From assembly GCA_038087015.1 (NCBI GenBank), contig JASBNA010000005.1, positions 62,001 to 126,000 of the forward strand: 64,000 bases of DNA, written 5' to 3'. The position numbers and the translations under genes were made by a program. The notes beneath the pieces are model-generated. The model had not been told where the DNA came from. It did not search any database and saw only the letters and a program-made list of their open reading frames with translations. This DNA comes from Cerrena zonata (Eukaryota > Basidiomycota > Agaricomycetes > Polyporales > Cerrenaceae). Of the stretch, positions 1-12,294 are shown piece after piece (the first letter of the stretch is position 1; every line of letters starts with the position of its first letter).

Positions 1-363
1 TTGAAAGCAGACGACTTTGGCAAGTAGAGGTCCAGGTCACGCAGACGAACATGGTAGCGGTGAACCGGCACGAAGGTATCACAGAGGTGCAGCATATCAG
101 AGTTGTGTATGAGATCTGTGATGTTTTAAGGGTTTGCGCGGATAGATCCATGTACATGAGGCCATGAGGAGTCGGAGAGGAAGATTCAACTTGACCGTTT
201 TCGGAGATAGGGGAGTTGCAGATCACTTATGTAATCGATCGAGAATTGCTTGATTTGGGACGTGATTTTGGGCTTAACCAGTGGCAGTGGGCTGTACCGT
301 ACTGAGCTCACCACTCCATACAACGACCTCTTCCTCTTTTCCCTCCACGGCCCTCTTACTGTA

Positions 364-3300
364 ATGGAGTCTGTCGTTCCCCCAGAGATCATTGCAGAAC
401 TTACACAAATATTATCAAACCTCGTTCTAGGCGATAATGAGATCAGATCAAAGTAGGCGTGTTATGGTGCCTCTTCATTTCACGTACTCATTCTGCTTGT
501 GATCATTTTAGAGCAGAAAAGGCTGTCAATGAGGCCCTTGAGAACAAACCAGAGCCATACCTGCTCGCTTTGGCTCAGTTTGCTACCTCTGCAGACACCG
601 AAGTGGTTTGTATTATTACTTGTGTGAAATGAGGCGCCACTTACATGGTCACAGATGCGTTCCTTCTCTCTAATTCTCCTACGTCGACTGCTCTTTCGGT
701 CTCCAGTGAACCAGAGAGTACCACTATACGACCGCCTCTCTACAGCCTCTTTGCAAACTTTGGAACGAGTACTCCTTCATTCCCTCGCCCATGAACCTGT
801 GTCGTCGGTCAGACATAGGGCCGTTGACACAGTATGCGATCTCGCGAATAATTCCATGTCCAGGGGACGTCCCTGGCATACTCTACAAGCTCAATCATTC
901 CATATGACCGAAGAGAGTGATACACTCTCGCGAGAATCAGCATATAGGGTCTTCGCAGGCAGTCCAAACCTTATCGTGGATCTCCAAACGGAAAATGTAC
1001 TCGCCGTACTTCAGAAAGGTCTTGAAGATCCCCAAAGTGTCGAGGTAAGAAAGTAATATCCTTGGGACTCCTCTCGCTTAGACCCTTGCTACATAACACC
1101 TGCATCATCCTTTAGGTCCGACATGCGGCACTACGAGCTTCGGTTTCTTTCCTCACGGCCACCGAGAACAATCAACTCGCTCAAGTCATGTCCATTATGT
1201 ACCCTATGCTCAACACTCTACCGTACCTTTCACACTCTCAATTACCCACCTTCCTCTCCACCCTCACTCCACTCGCATCCTCCCACTCACAACTGTTCGC
1301 ACACCACTTGCATAATCTATTGAAATTCCTGCCAGGTCTCATCATACCATCATCAGATCCTGGTCCTACGCCTACTGTCGCACGGCCAAACCCTGCAGGA
1401 GGATCCAGCTTTGTCTTCCCTCCTCCCTCTGCTGACAAAGGCAAGGGTCCTGCCACAGGAGACCTTGGTGATGACGAAGAAGCCGAGGAAGTTCGCAAGG
1501 CGGCTCTGGAATTCATGATCAGTCTAAGTGAAGCTCGTCCCATGATGGTCAAGCGCGTCGATGGTTGGACTTCTGCAATCGTTAGAGGATGTCTTGCTGG
1601 TATGGGAGAAATCCCCGAAGATGAAACCGAAACCTGGTTGGATGCTGACGTAGGTCCTTGGAAACACTCTCACTTTTCTTTCGGTATTTTTACTCAACCC
1701 TTATTCAGCCGGCTGAAGATCCTACGGACGATACATATCCCCATGTGTATGAGCAAGCACTCGATCGGATAGCGTGTGCTCTAGGTGGAAAAGCAGTCCT
1801 CCCTCCGGCCTTCCAGGACATTCCAGGCATGTTGGCAAGCCATGATTGGAGGATGCGGCATGCTGGTCTGGCCGCTATCGCCTCAATCGCTGAAGGTACA
1901 AGCCGGATGATGCAAAATGAATTGGGCAAAATTGTCGAGTACGCGTCTCCAAACCTTCTTGTCAAAACATCGCTCATTACATGGAGTTTAGCTTAGTAAC
2001 GCCGATGTTTGGCGACCCGCACCCCCGCGTTCGCTACGCCGCCTGTCAATGCGTGTAAGTGGCATTTCTTTCTCCTTTTGGTGTTATAGGTAACCCTCAT
2101 ATCCGACAAAATGTATCAGCGGACAACTTTGCACAGATCTTGAAGTATGTCGTCTCCCGATCTGTCAGACGTTTAAAGGAAGTTGTTCACTACCGTGATC
2201 TACACAGGAAATTATCCAAGAACAGTACCACCAACAGCTTCTGAACGTTCTGATAGGAACCTTGGAAGCGCCGGAACCGCGGTATGTTTGTGTCGAGCAT
2301 ATACAGCCTTTGAATCAGGCTTTGACTTTTTGGCAGGGTACATGCACATGCAGCGGCGGCTCTCATCAATTTCTGTGAAGGCGTCGAGCGCGATATCTTG
2401 CTCCCGTATCTGGACCCTATTGTGGAACGTCTACTCAAGCTATTACATCCTGGTGCAAGTGGTGAGGGTAAACAGCCTAAACGATATGTACAGGAACAAG
2501 TGATCACTACGTTGGCAATGGTCGCCGATGCTAGTGAGGCTACCTTCGCGAAGGTAGGTTATTTGGTTTTGAGATTTTCAAATTCCGTCATTGTATAAAA
2601 CTCAAAACCGCATATAATAGCATTATGCGTCAATCATGCCACTGTTGCTGAATGTATTGCAAAATGCCAATAGCTTGGAATATAGGAAACTAAGAGTCAA
2701 GGCTATGGAGTGTGCGGGTCTCATTGGTACGCCCCAAATGTGCTCCCAGTTGCATCACGTTTATTCACATGCGGAAAGCCATTGCTGTTGGACGAGATGT
2801 TTTCAGACCAGATTCAGCCCGTTTCGTAGAATTGCTCATGCATATACAAAGTACGTTTTCTCACGCTAGAATTTCTATTTCGTTTTGTTTCTTATCGACA
2901 TTCATTCGTTGTAGACAGTCCGGTGGACCCTAGCGATACCATGTTAGGACACTACCTCATCGCCACATGGGCGAAGGTTTGTCAAGCCATGGGACCCGAG
3001 TTCGAACCGTATTTACCAGTCGTAATGCCACCATTACTCGTCGCAGCCAGCGCAAAGGCGGATGTGTCGGTATATGGTACGTGTTTCCCATATTCATATT
3101 ATGCGTGGGATTGAAACTCAACAATGTACTATCAATAGATGAGGATGAGTCTGCTGAAGATAAGGATGGTTGGGAAACCATTTCTATGGACGGACACCAA
3201 ATTGGTATCAAGACGTCAGCCATCGAGGAGAAGTGTCAAGCGTTCGAGACTTTGGTTATTTATTGCTCTACTTTGGGCGCACGGTTCGCCCCGTACCTCA

Positions 3301-3894
3301 GTCAGAGTCTGGAACTCGTTCTTCCATCATTACGATTCTATCTTCACGAAGGTGTTCGGGAAGCTTGTGCTCTGTCCGTAACCCCTTATTCATGTTATGA
3401 CTAGTTACTAACTTCCCATTTCTAGTTTGGTTCCCATGCTGCTCGCCTCTGGCAAGGAAAGCGGGACTCTGACTCACCAGATGGTGAACGCATCATTTAC
3501 CCAAGTCATCAATTGCATAACGCTCGAAACCGACATCTCGTTCCTCGCATCTCTCTACAAATGCGTCGCCGACTCACTACGCGTAATCGGTGGTGTATCC
3601 TCTCTTCCTCAAGAAATCCGTGACAGCGCCATCGAAGCTACGAAAAGACAACTACAGTCAATCGCAGATAGGCGAAAGGTCCGAGCGAACATCCCCGCAG
3701 CTGATATCCAAGAAGACAAAGAGGAGATCTCATTGCTCGAGGAGATGGAGGACTTTGCGTTGGAGGATATGGCAAAGATGCTTCAAGCGTTCGAGTCTAA
3801 TCATCCATTGCTCATCGCGATTTCGAGTGTGAGGGAGTTGGGGCTTCATCTAGGGAATTGGGAAGGTAATGATGAAGCGGGTAATGAAGGCTAG
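364..3894 (+). CDS. Importin beta-3 family karyopherin (Kap121/Pse1/IPO5-like)
   Basis: Karyopherin that carries cargo through nuclear pores in a Ran-GTP dependent way. The start at 364 opens [13 protein letters not shown], and the first two introns (453-511 and about 605-654) join it to the frame containing [14 protein letters not shown] and [10 protein letters not shown], the N-terminal importin helices in which partners are listed one HEAT helix pair at a time. Later exons read [19 protein letters not shown] and [20 protein letters not shown], which are typical HEAT repeats, and an acidic loop [19 protein letters not shown] near 3140-3200. About ten short introns are needed. By rough count the protein has about 950 residues, shorter than the usual 1,090 of this family. 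It ends in an acidic tail after [16 protein letters not shown], so the last HEAT repeats may be missing or my exon joins incomplete. The family assignment is firm; the exact Kap member is less so. Confidence 0.85.
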
Positions 3895-4417
3895 ATATTG
3901 TAACTATATTATTTATGTCGCTAGATTGTTGTTGTTGGAGAATCATGAGTCTTATAGTAATCCGAAAGTTCGACCAAACAAGGTGGATAAATGTATTATA
4001 GTAATTTGCAGTTGGCAGGAAAACAATGTGACATTCCGGTCAATACACCGTATCCATGTCGTTTTCCAGGGAATGGAAGCAGGTCATATCTACAATAACA
4101 CAGTCAGAGCTTACCGAATATGGTGAATTATGTATCATATTTGCCGAAGTCCGACATTCACTACAGTAGTTACTTACTGTACAGCCACCATCGCAGTCAC
4201 CGAGAATTTCATGGAACACTTGAGGAAGATAGTCGTTAGATCAAGTGTAGCGTTCCTCAATTCTCGAGGATATCAAACTAGTTTGAGTGATGAACACATT
4301 TCGAATTACTTTCCAATGATCCTGAATCAGAAATATTACAACTATTATACAAAAAAAGCTTCCAGAAACAGCAGTCACGACAAAACACAAATAGAACAAA
4401 GTAGCTTAGATATCCTG
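3895..4417. other. Intergenic, convergent 3' ends
   Basis: Stretch between the importin stop and the vWA stop. It should hold both 3' untranslated regions. I see no further gene; the open frame at 4130-4498 has no recognisable content and overlaps the vWA terminal exon. Confidence 0.5.
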
Positions 4418-6077
4418 TCAGGCTTTAGGTCCAAAATTCGCAGGGCTCGACCGAGCTTGGACCTGCCTCACCATTCTCAATACCTAGACAAATTTTAATC
4501 AGTAAAGATCACATACTCAAACCATAGACGAGTTCCAGTATGTACCTGTTCCTGTTGTATACCCGTAGATGTCACAGATGAAGCAGGAAGGGGAACTGCG
4601 GGAGTAGCGTGCGCTATGGGCATGCTTGGTGCAGTCAGGACAGCTGGTGGAGGCATTCCTCCAAACATAGGTCCCGTCCTCATCCTCTTGGATCCAAATG
4701 GCAATGAACCAATGGAAGAAGCAAATAGACCTGGTGATGAGCTTGATGGACCTGGCATGCTAACTTGTTGGAGACGAGATGTGGTACTCTGAGATAATAT
4801 CCATGAAGTCAGACGTAGACGTTCAACTAATTCAATGACTTTACTCACCGGCGCAATCTTGCCTTTCGCCTCTTGGAGAGACGTAGCACCCATCCATGTG
4901 GTGATATTCTTTGTATTCTCTCGCGAATCAACATAACTATCAGGAACTTCCAGAGAATCGACCTTGACTCCTTGTTGATTGAACTGTTTGTATAGCTTCT
5001 CGGCGTATTCCTCAGCGGAGACGGAACGTGAGCTGAGTTCAGCATCGATGTCACTTGCGTGCGATTTTAGGAGACCTTCTAGAGCTGCTGTTTCAATTGA
5101 CGCTCCTAGAATATAGTCCGGCAAACTATCCGCCGAAAGTAGGGGAAGCATTCGACCACTGAAGGTTCGATTAGACGTTGAATGGGAATGAGTGAAATAA
5201 TAGAGTTCACTTACCCAGTCAAGTCTACTATGGCCTGATAGAACTCGGATGCGTACTAGAAAGACAAGTGAGAATTGTATCACAAATGCAAAGACATATT
5301 CGTTGACGTACACTATACTGTTGACTTAGTGTGGGCTCGCAAGCGATGACATGCTAGAACATGATCGTTATTTCACTTCTTAAGCATTGGATAGGGCGAT
5401 TGTAAGACTTACTAGGACGATTCCACGCTGAGCCATCTGTCTCGTAATGTTTAAAGGGTCTTGACCTATAACGCAGGTTCATCAGAGACATCGTTCCTTT
5501 GCGAGGACATCAGAAATGCATACGATCGGGAGATCCTTGGGGAAAGAAATCCCCAGCCTCTCCAATTCCGTGAGGTGGAGCATCCGTAATAAGGACAACG
5601 ACCTTCATGGCGTCCTCCCTCCAAGGCATGTTCAGCGCCTTACTCATAGCGGCAGCTTGAGCTTCGGGACCATCCCCACCACCCATTGCTCTCAGTGCAC
5701 TCAAGTGGTTTCGGATGGTCTCGATGTTATCTGTGAATCCATAGTCTTTGGCAACCATGGTATAGTCCTGTGGCTCATAGTCTCGGAAAGCAATGAGACC
5801 GAAACGTAGTTTATCTGCATCGATCCGCTGTGACTGTATAATCTTCTGACATATTTTAGCTATCCCGTCTCGAGCAGCGTTGATATATGGACTCTGGCTG
5901 CCTGTCGCATCTTGCAAGAAAACGAGATCGCTGTGGATGTATGGGTATGATCAGACATCGGAACATGAGTATTTCACAATAAGATAAGCAAACCTACAGA
6001 GCGCGAGGGGTCTCTGGGGTACTACTAGTAGGTTCGCCAGTAGTGGGCTTCGTCGTAGCTTCATTGACAGTGACCAT
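4418..6077 (-). CDS. von Willebrand factor A domain protein
   Basis: A vWA-domain protein of the fungal and Dictyostelium alpha-kinase-associated (VwkA-like) type; its role in this organism is unknown. The start at 6077 (MVTVNEATTKPTTG) precedes an intron that joins PRAL to DLVFLQDATGSQSPYI, placing the metal-ion site DxTGS at about residue 35. The domain continues through LRFGLIAFRDYEPQDYT and AMKVVVLITDAPPHGIG, then small exons QDPLNITRQMAQRGIVL and HVIACEPTLSQQYS. The C-terminal half is low-complexity (PGPSSSSPG, MFGGMPPPAVL). I favour a last intron at 4545-4484 that joins QQEQ to VLRMVRQVQARSSPANFGPKA and stops at 4418, instead of reading straight to the stop at 4495, because the extra exon has clean splice borders and coding-like content. 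No kinase domain is seen. Confidence 0.8.
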
Positions 6078-7054
6078 GTTAGAAGGCTTGCTCGGGAGGG
6101 GTAGACAGTTGGGATGAAGGGATTGTGGGATGAAAGAAAGCGCATATCTCGCTCATGTTATATAGTCCATTCCGAGGCAGTGTCGGGACCGAAAGCATAT
6201 ACACATGTCCTGTAATCCTAGTCACCAGTGTGATCCTGCCACCAGGGGTTAGCGAGGTAATAAAGGGGCTCCTTGAGCTGTCAGTGGGCGCAAGTGTAAT
6301 TAAAGCACAGCTTCGAGGTTGCAGCAGAAGTTAACTCGGAATGTAAAATAGCTATCGTAATTGTAAAGGTGATATTAATGCTTTCCTGTTAGTTCTGGAA
6401 GGCTGCACTAGAGTATTCAGAGTTTTTGGGAGAAATTGAATGCAGCGTCAGTTAAGATGTCCGGTGTAGACACAAGTAAGTACAACTTGCTAGGAACGAT
6501 ATTTCGTGACCAGCATTTTCGAGTAAGTCTAAGAGGCGCCGAAGTAGAAATTCTTCGGGGAATGCCGCTTAGACTTCAGCGAGTCACTTGCGAACTTGAA
6601 AGTTTACACATACATCTGCCAGACACTTAACCTGCTGTTGCTTGATCCAAATGAAAATCTTCCATGTTTTTCCACACACGATGACTTCTCAACTAAGCGT
6701 GTTTCCGTAGGAAAGGTTTGCTGATGCAAGCTAACTCGGAGAAGCGTGTATCGTCCGAGTCGGGTCTGTAGGTTCACATCTACCCTTGTATCATGTCGAA
6801 CTATAACGGCTAATTACCAAGTGAGACTAAGAAGTTACTCACGGAGATCTCCACAAAACCCGAGCTGGACTAGTAATGGCGTGGCACACTGGTCATTCCT
6901 AATCTTGGGCACCGACCCTTTCGGACAACACTTTCGAATGGGTGGATCATATATGTTATAGTATGTCGCGTCGATTCGTACGCGGATATGAACGGCTATA
7001 TCTGTCTGTGTATAAAATCCTGCAGAATGCTGCTTCTTCCGTACCAGCTTTCAA
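6078..7054. other. Intergenic, no gene seen
   Basis: About 980 bases upstream of the vWA gene and of the O-methyltransferase fragment. Open frames here (such as 6436-6630) are short, lack splice-compatible extensions and resemble nothing I know. Confidence 0.5.
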
Positions 7055-7379
7055 ATGGCCCACTCCTTCCTTCAACTCGATGAGCTTGTTTCCATTATTT
7101 CCACCTCTGTGGAGAATATTAAAGCTGAATATAGTCTTTTTGGTGATGGTATACCTACACTAGATGACGTGCAGCTTCACTCTTTAGACACAAAACACAC
7201 TTCTGAGAATTTGCAGAGGGCTACTCTCTCCATTCAGAGAGCATGTGCCCAACTCTTGACTCTCGTTGCACCACCCCAGCGTACATTAACAATGGTACGT
7301 ATTCCCTTTACCTTACATTCGGCAAGACCTGAAAATGTACAGAGAGCAATGGACATAGATGATAATTCTTCGCCCGCAG
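7055..7379 (+). pseudogene. O-methyltransferase N-terminal fragment
   Basis: The exon from 7055 reads MAHSFLQLDELVSIISTSV, then NLQRATLSIQRACAQLL and VAPPQRTLTM. This is the dimerisation-type N-terminal helix region common to agaricomycete SAM-dependent O-methyltransferases, which normally run to about 450 residues. A donor GTACGTA follows at about 7292, but the sequence after the next acceptor does not resume the expected methyltransferase exon, and from about 7396 the DNA is the start of the tandem repeat unit. No SAM-binding motif follows. I read it as a gene cut off by the repeat array. The family call is from pattern recognition of a short stretch. Confidence 0.6.
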
Positions 7380-7716
7380 CGCAGTCATTTACGTGTGACC
7401 TTCGCAGCTATACCATGGCGGCTGCCTTGATCGTAGTTCAGACAAATGTTTGAGTTAGACGGGTATGCTCGAACCTTGCGAATTCCCAACAACCTACCAG
7501 TAAGTGCTAGTCCAACAGCCATCTCTCCAATGGCTCATTGAGTCATATACTATGAGTGGAGTCGAGTTAGGTATCTGATCACACATAATAGTATACGTAA
7601 CAAATTTAGGTTCTCCATATCATTGAACAGGTCGAGCACGGGACAGTACAAATTGCGGTACGGGATAAGGAGAATCACTGGGTGCACGGAGGAAGAACAA
7701 CATCTTGTCAAGTCAT

Positions 7717-8775
7717 CTAAGAGCTGGCATCACCTTGAACAACCTTGCCGTATTGTGCGAGAATGTCACGAAGGGCCAACGCGAGGCTAGATGCATCGTC
7801 GATCCCCGCTTTGAATGTCTGAAGGTAAATAAATCAGAATATGCCTCTGTACTTATACTTGGGCTTGAACACACCTCGTCGTCGACTTTCTTGGCGGTGA
7901 GATCCTTCAATTTACCACTCGCGGTACTTGCATCATCGCGGAAACCTTCTAAGGCTGTCTTGAATGTGTTCACCTAGATCAAAAGAGGCATGCCAAGTTA
8001 CTTCGTATCATATGGCTCTATCGTTCCTATAATGCGCTTACATCTTGTGTAATGCTGATAGAAAAAGATGGACATTTAGCGTCTCGATGCTGAGCAATGA
8101 TAAGAGCACACTTAACTTGTCGAAAATGTGTCCAAAATCATCCCCCAACTGAGAGAGATTATACTTATTGAATACATCATGGGCTTTCCCGACGTGATCT
8201 TGAACTTGTCCTGGAAAGTCGGGACCAAAGAGAGCAGACGCTTGGCTGAGACGGGAGATGATTTGAGTGAAAATCTGCAACTCCGTGATTAGTTGGATGT
8301 GCAAGCTAAGCAAAAGCACAAATACCAACAGGAAGGACCTTGTCCGATAGAAGGCTCTTTCTATCCTCAAGAGGGGTTCTATCGTCGTCCAAGCGCTGAA
8401 CATAATTGGACACAAAGTCTGACATATAATCTATTCATACAGATACCCATAGCACCAAAGTATTAGTGGGCATACCGTCCGCGCACTGCCTGAGCCCAAG
8501 CAGTGTGTTCAAAAGGAACCCTCGAGCAGAGTGCTCTTGAAGGACTGTCGGTAAATGGGTTGGGTGTCAGGGCTAAATAAATTAAAAAAAGGAACACGAA
8601 CGGCCAAGAGTGCGTCACAGGCAGACTGCGAGGAAGCAACATCATTCCTCATGTCTGCAGGATTATTGTCGTTGTTAGTAATGGTACCGTATACATCATG
8701 GGCTAACTTGAAGACGATCGTAATGTTGTTACGAGCCCTCTCGACATTGTCAATGATATGCTCTGGGCAAGACAT
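7717..8775 (-). pseudogene. Array family gene, copy 1 (frameshifted)
   Basis: Member of an unrecognised family of about 235-residue proteins predicted to be almost all helix, without signal peptide or membrane segment. Exon 1 starts at 8775 with MSCPEHIIDNVERARNNIT; the alternative upstream methionine lies too close to the TATA box. Later exons give LFGPDFPGQVQDHVGKAHDV and FKTALEGFRDDASTASGKL. In exon 2 the copy has a run of four T where the other copies have a shorter tract, which brings in an immediate TGA (SFKSTLLEGSF then stop), and a second length change precedes the next donor. It is therefore probably a pseudogene, though an unusual splice could bypass the lesion. Function is not known. 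Confidence 0.6.
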
Positions 8776-8855
8776 AGCGTTCTGAAAATGAGATGCACTG
8801 CTAGTAAGAGAGATTGAAGTGAAGTGTGATGCTCTCAGATACGATCGAGACACCG

Positions 8856-8863
8856 TTTATATA
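8856..8863 (-). promoter_or_regulatory. TATA box of copy 1
   Basis: TATATAAA on the minus strand about 80 bp upstream of the chosen start codon. The same box at the same spacing precedes copies 2, 3 and 4, which supports the MSCP start. Confidence 0.6.
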
Positions 8864-9243
8864 CTGCAAAGAATCACATTTTGCATGAAATATCGAGGTT
8901 ACATTTCACGCCCATGGAGTATGGCGTAACAAAGAACCTCTCCAAAGACGTCGCCAAGAAGAGATCCCCGAGACATATGTCGCATGAATGAACGTTATTC
9001 GTAAGCTTTATGTATGGTGAACGCAGATGTGCTATGCAATCCCAGCACGAAATGACAGACCTTATTATCAAGATAGGTTACACAAGTGACTTCATAACTG
9101 GAGCTGGGTACTCGTGATAATCCGAGGATGACGATGGCAAATACACATGAAGCAAAAAGCGTAGTTGAGTGACTGGACGAATGTGCAAAGGTTTGGACGA
9201 TTCCGAGTCCTTCTTGTGGCCTCCTGACGTCAAAAGTAAGCGT

Positions 9244-9590
9244 TTAATGTAGAACGGAGGACAAACAAAAACACACATTCCAATCTTGTTTATGGCATTC
9301 GTCCGACAAGAGAGCTTTGGAGATCCAGTCGATACCATAATAAGAAACGGCAATGCTGTTGAAGCATAGACGTACACACGTGCGAGAAGTCGGATGGTAT
9401 TGCGAGAGCTTCTCATCGGAACCCAAAGTGCGCATCAAGTCATACAGACTCAGAGAAGATGGGAAACTCCGTGTCATTGGAAGTTCGTTCACTTGGTCAC
9501 CTAGCGCTAGGAAATCATGGTATAAATGCTGCAGGAGGGGACCTGGGCATAGGTAGAAGTTCCCCACTTGAGATGAGCCGCACTCTAGAA
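9244..9590 (-). repeat. Second conserved block of the repeat unit (possible old coding remnant)
   Basis: Upstream of each family gene lies a block whose minus-strand reading keeps LALGDQVNEL, FPSSL, LYDL and HPTSRTC in unit 1 (9244-9590) and unit 2 (19052-19401), with decayed forms in unit 3 (about 21760-21960) and unit 4 (about 40010-40240). Frames are broken differently in each copy, so it is not a working gene in most, but similarity at protein level suggests it once coded. I cannot name the family. Confidence 0.35.
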
Positions 9591-10305
9591 AGAAAAAAAA
9601 TAAAAGATATTTAACAGTGGTAGAACGGTAAGTAATGCGGCTAGTGTAAAGAGAAGAAAGATTCCATACGGTTTCGACGGAAAACATCTCTACAGTCTAG
9701 GTGAGCCCATAATCAAATATTGTGCGTGAAGATACTTTGTTATCAAGGGTCCTTCCTGTCGAGGGCCCTCATGACGGTCTTTGACTCAACGGCAAGCAAG
9801 CCGGTAAAGTAAGCGATGACGGCGAATGACCTCAAGAAATCCCCTGATTGATATTTTATTGTAGTCATAAGCTCCCTGGATCGTTGTATGCGGTGAATGC
9901 AACTTGCTAAAATGTAGGAAGGTGGAGACTCACTGACAGTGGTGACGAGTATTCCAAGGAAAAGAAACCCCAGCGTGGAACATCAGTATTTCAATACTTA
10001 GGTATCAGAATGGCCTAATCTCGTTGAGAACCCCGCTCGGTGGATATAAACTGCCAACCTTCTAATTCTCAGCTCGATACCTCACCTGGTCGCTTGTCAA
10101 ACTACCTTACCTGACACGACATGCTTACCATCCCAACTCAAATGAACTCCAATGGAGGAAAGTTTGGCGAATGAACAAGCGACCATCGTGAGTAAATTCA
10201 GAGCCACGTTATTCACGTCACATACGTGTATGCATCCACGTTTGTGACGAGCGCGACATCATGCTCTCGCATTGCCTGAAAGACTATTGATTAGTACGGT
10301 GTGGT

Positions 10306-10592
10306 TGTTGGAATCCACGCGTGCCCGATTAGATAAGATCGGTAAAATGGTCTTTCATGTTTTTACCGTTTTCCCCTCTGCCCTCGTTCCTGGTAGTGTA
10401 CCATATATAAGGCCGTAGTTTACATTGATGTACACTACGCGTTTGACTCGCTACCACCCCGTTTTACCCCCGCTGTTGTCCCTTGACCATAGCAGACAAA
10501 CGCGACCCGAAGCGCCCGCCGTCGATCTTTACAGTGGTTCACCTAGAATCGGGAGCTCGAGCCTATGGCAAGTTATCCTGGGCCATAGAACA
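10306..10592. mobile_element. Possible solo LTR in unit 1
   Basis: A segment beginning TGTTGGAATCC and ending ATAGAACA is present only in unit 1; the other units pass straight from gttgaaa to the acccacttc block. It contains a promoter-like catatataagg at about 10402. TG..CA ends and a TATA suggest a solo LTR, but I cannot find a clear target duplication. Confidence 0.35.
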
Positions 10593-12289
10593 TCCACTTC
10601 ACATTACTTCAGATTGAGTACGCGTCTAAGAGAATGCAAGATAACATTGCGAACAATCATTATAGTACACCGAGAAATAAAAAACAGCACGAACTGATAT
10701 CCACTCCATGCCGACAATGAAAACAAATTGAAAAATGCTCATTGAACCGTCGTGGGCCGCTGCCACCACATATTCCACAAAGCAGACATAGTTCGTCCAG
10801 GTACCCATCTGAATGTGGCCCGACATAAACACTTGTGAATCGTACACGAAAAAGGTCCAAACATACCTAATTGATGGGGCTCTCAGAGAGAATAGAGGGG
10901 TAGATATAGTATCACCTACAACAGCTCAAACTTCAAATTATAGCTTGAAGCCGGGAGAGCCAGATTTATCCTAATCGTGGATAGCTTATTGCTTGAACAT
11001 GTTAGGAAGGGAATGGGATCCCGGGGACGAATGACTTTTGCATCTTAGACTTCTCCAGGTACATATTACTGACCTTCGCAGCTATGTCATGGCTGCCTTG
11101 ATCGTAGTTCAGACAGATGTTTGAGTCAGACGGATGTTTCCGAACCGTGCGAATCTCCAACAATCTGGCAGTTAGTGCTAGTCAGAGTCCTCCAATGGCT
11201 TATTGAGTCATATACCCGCAGTGAAGTCGAGTTAGGTATCTGATCACACATACTAGTATACGTAACAAATTTAAGTTCTCCATATTATTGAACAGGTCGA
11301 GCACGAGACAGTACAAGTCGTGGTACGGGACAAGGAGAGTCACTGGGTGCGCGGGGAAAGGACACATCCTGGCGCAACATCTAAGAGCTGGCGTTAGCTT
11401 CAAGCTCCAACAATACGGCTGAGGTATTGCGCAAGGCGGTCACGAAGGTCCGATGTGAGGCGAGCTGCCTCCAAAATTCCCGCTCGGAATTTCTGAAGGT
11501 AAACAGATCAGGGTATGCCTTACTACTTATACTTGGGCTTGAACACACCTGATTGTCGACATCCTCAGTGACGGGATCCTCCAATTTGCGATTCACGGCA
11601 CTGGCATCATTGCTGAAACATTCCATGGCTGTCTTGAATGCGTTTATCTGAGTTAAAATATATCAGGTTACTCCGTATCGTATGACTCTATCATGCTTAT
11701 GACGCGCTTACATTCTGTGGGATGCTGATAGAAGAAGATGGCCGTTTAGCATATTTATACTCAATGATAATAAGAGCACACTTAACTTGCTGAAAATGAG
11801 TCCAATATCATCGCCCAACTGACCGAGGTCATACTTATTGAATACGTCTTGGGCATCCTTGACGTGAGCAGCAACTTTGTCCGGAAAGTTGGGACCAAAG
11901 AGACCGGCCGCCTGGCCAAGACGAGTGATCATTGGACCGAATGTATTCTACTCCGTAGTTAGTTGAGTATGCAAGCTCAGAGAAATCATAAATACTAACA
12001 GGAAGGACCTCGTCCAATATAATATTCTTCCTATCCTCAAGAGGAGTCCCCTCATTGATCAGGCGTGAGACATCAGTTCCCACAAAGCCTGATATGTTCT
12101 TGTTCAAAGAGACATTCATGAAATTAAAGTAGCAGTGGACATACTGTTCGCCGCTGCCTCAGCCCAAGTAATATGCTCAGAGGAACCCCCGAGCAGATCG
12201 CTCTTGAAGTACTGTCGGCAAAGGGATTTAATGTCAGGGCTATTTCATAAATCAAAGAAAGGAACACGTACGGCCAAGAGAGCGTCGCA

Positions 12290-12294
12290 GGAAG
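12290..12294. other. Copia target site duplication, left
   Basis: The five bases ggaag abut the left LTR and recur at 17714-17718 right after the right LTR. Five base pairs is the usual duplication of Ty1/copia integrases. Confidence 0.85.

Larger units (their letters stand above)
7396..10795. repeat. Tandem repeat unit 1 of the array
   Basis: First of four units that share the same order: an opening block (tgaccttcgcagctat at 7396, 11070, 19845 and, with one change, 38033), a minus-strand family gene, a TATA promoter, a conserved upstream tract, and a closing block (acttcagattgagtacgcgt near 10605, 19575, 22317 and 40706). Unit 1 also carries an extra segment of about 280 bp near 10306-10592 not seen in the other units. 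Confidence 0.8.

Noticed and set aside
4130..4498. Plus-strand frame of 122 codons
   Set aside because: It overlaps the likely last exon of the vWA gene on the other strand and has no recognisable content.
9078..9416. Minus-strand frame upstream of copy 1 as a separate gene
   Set aside because: It is a shadow of the conserved unit block in another phase and is not kept open in other units.
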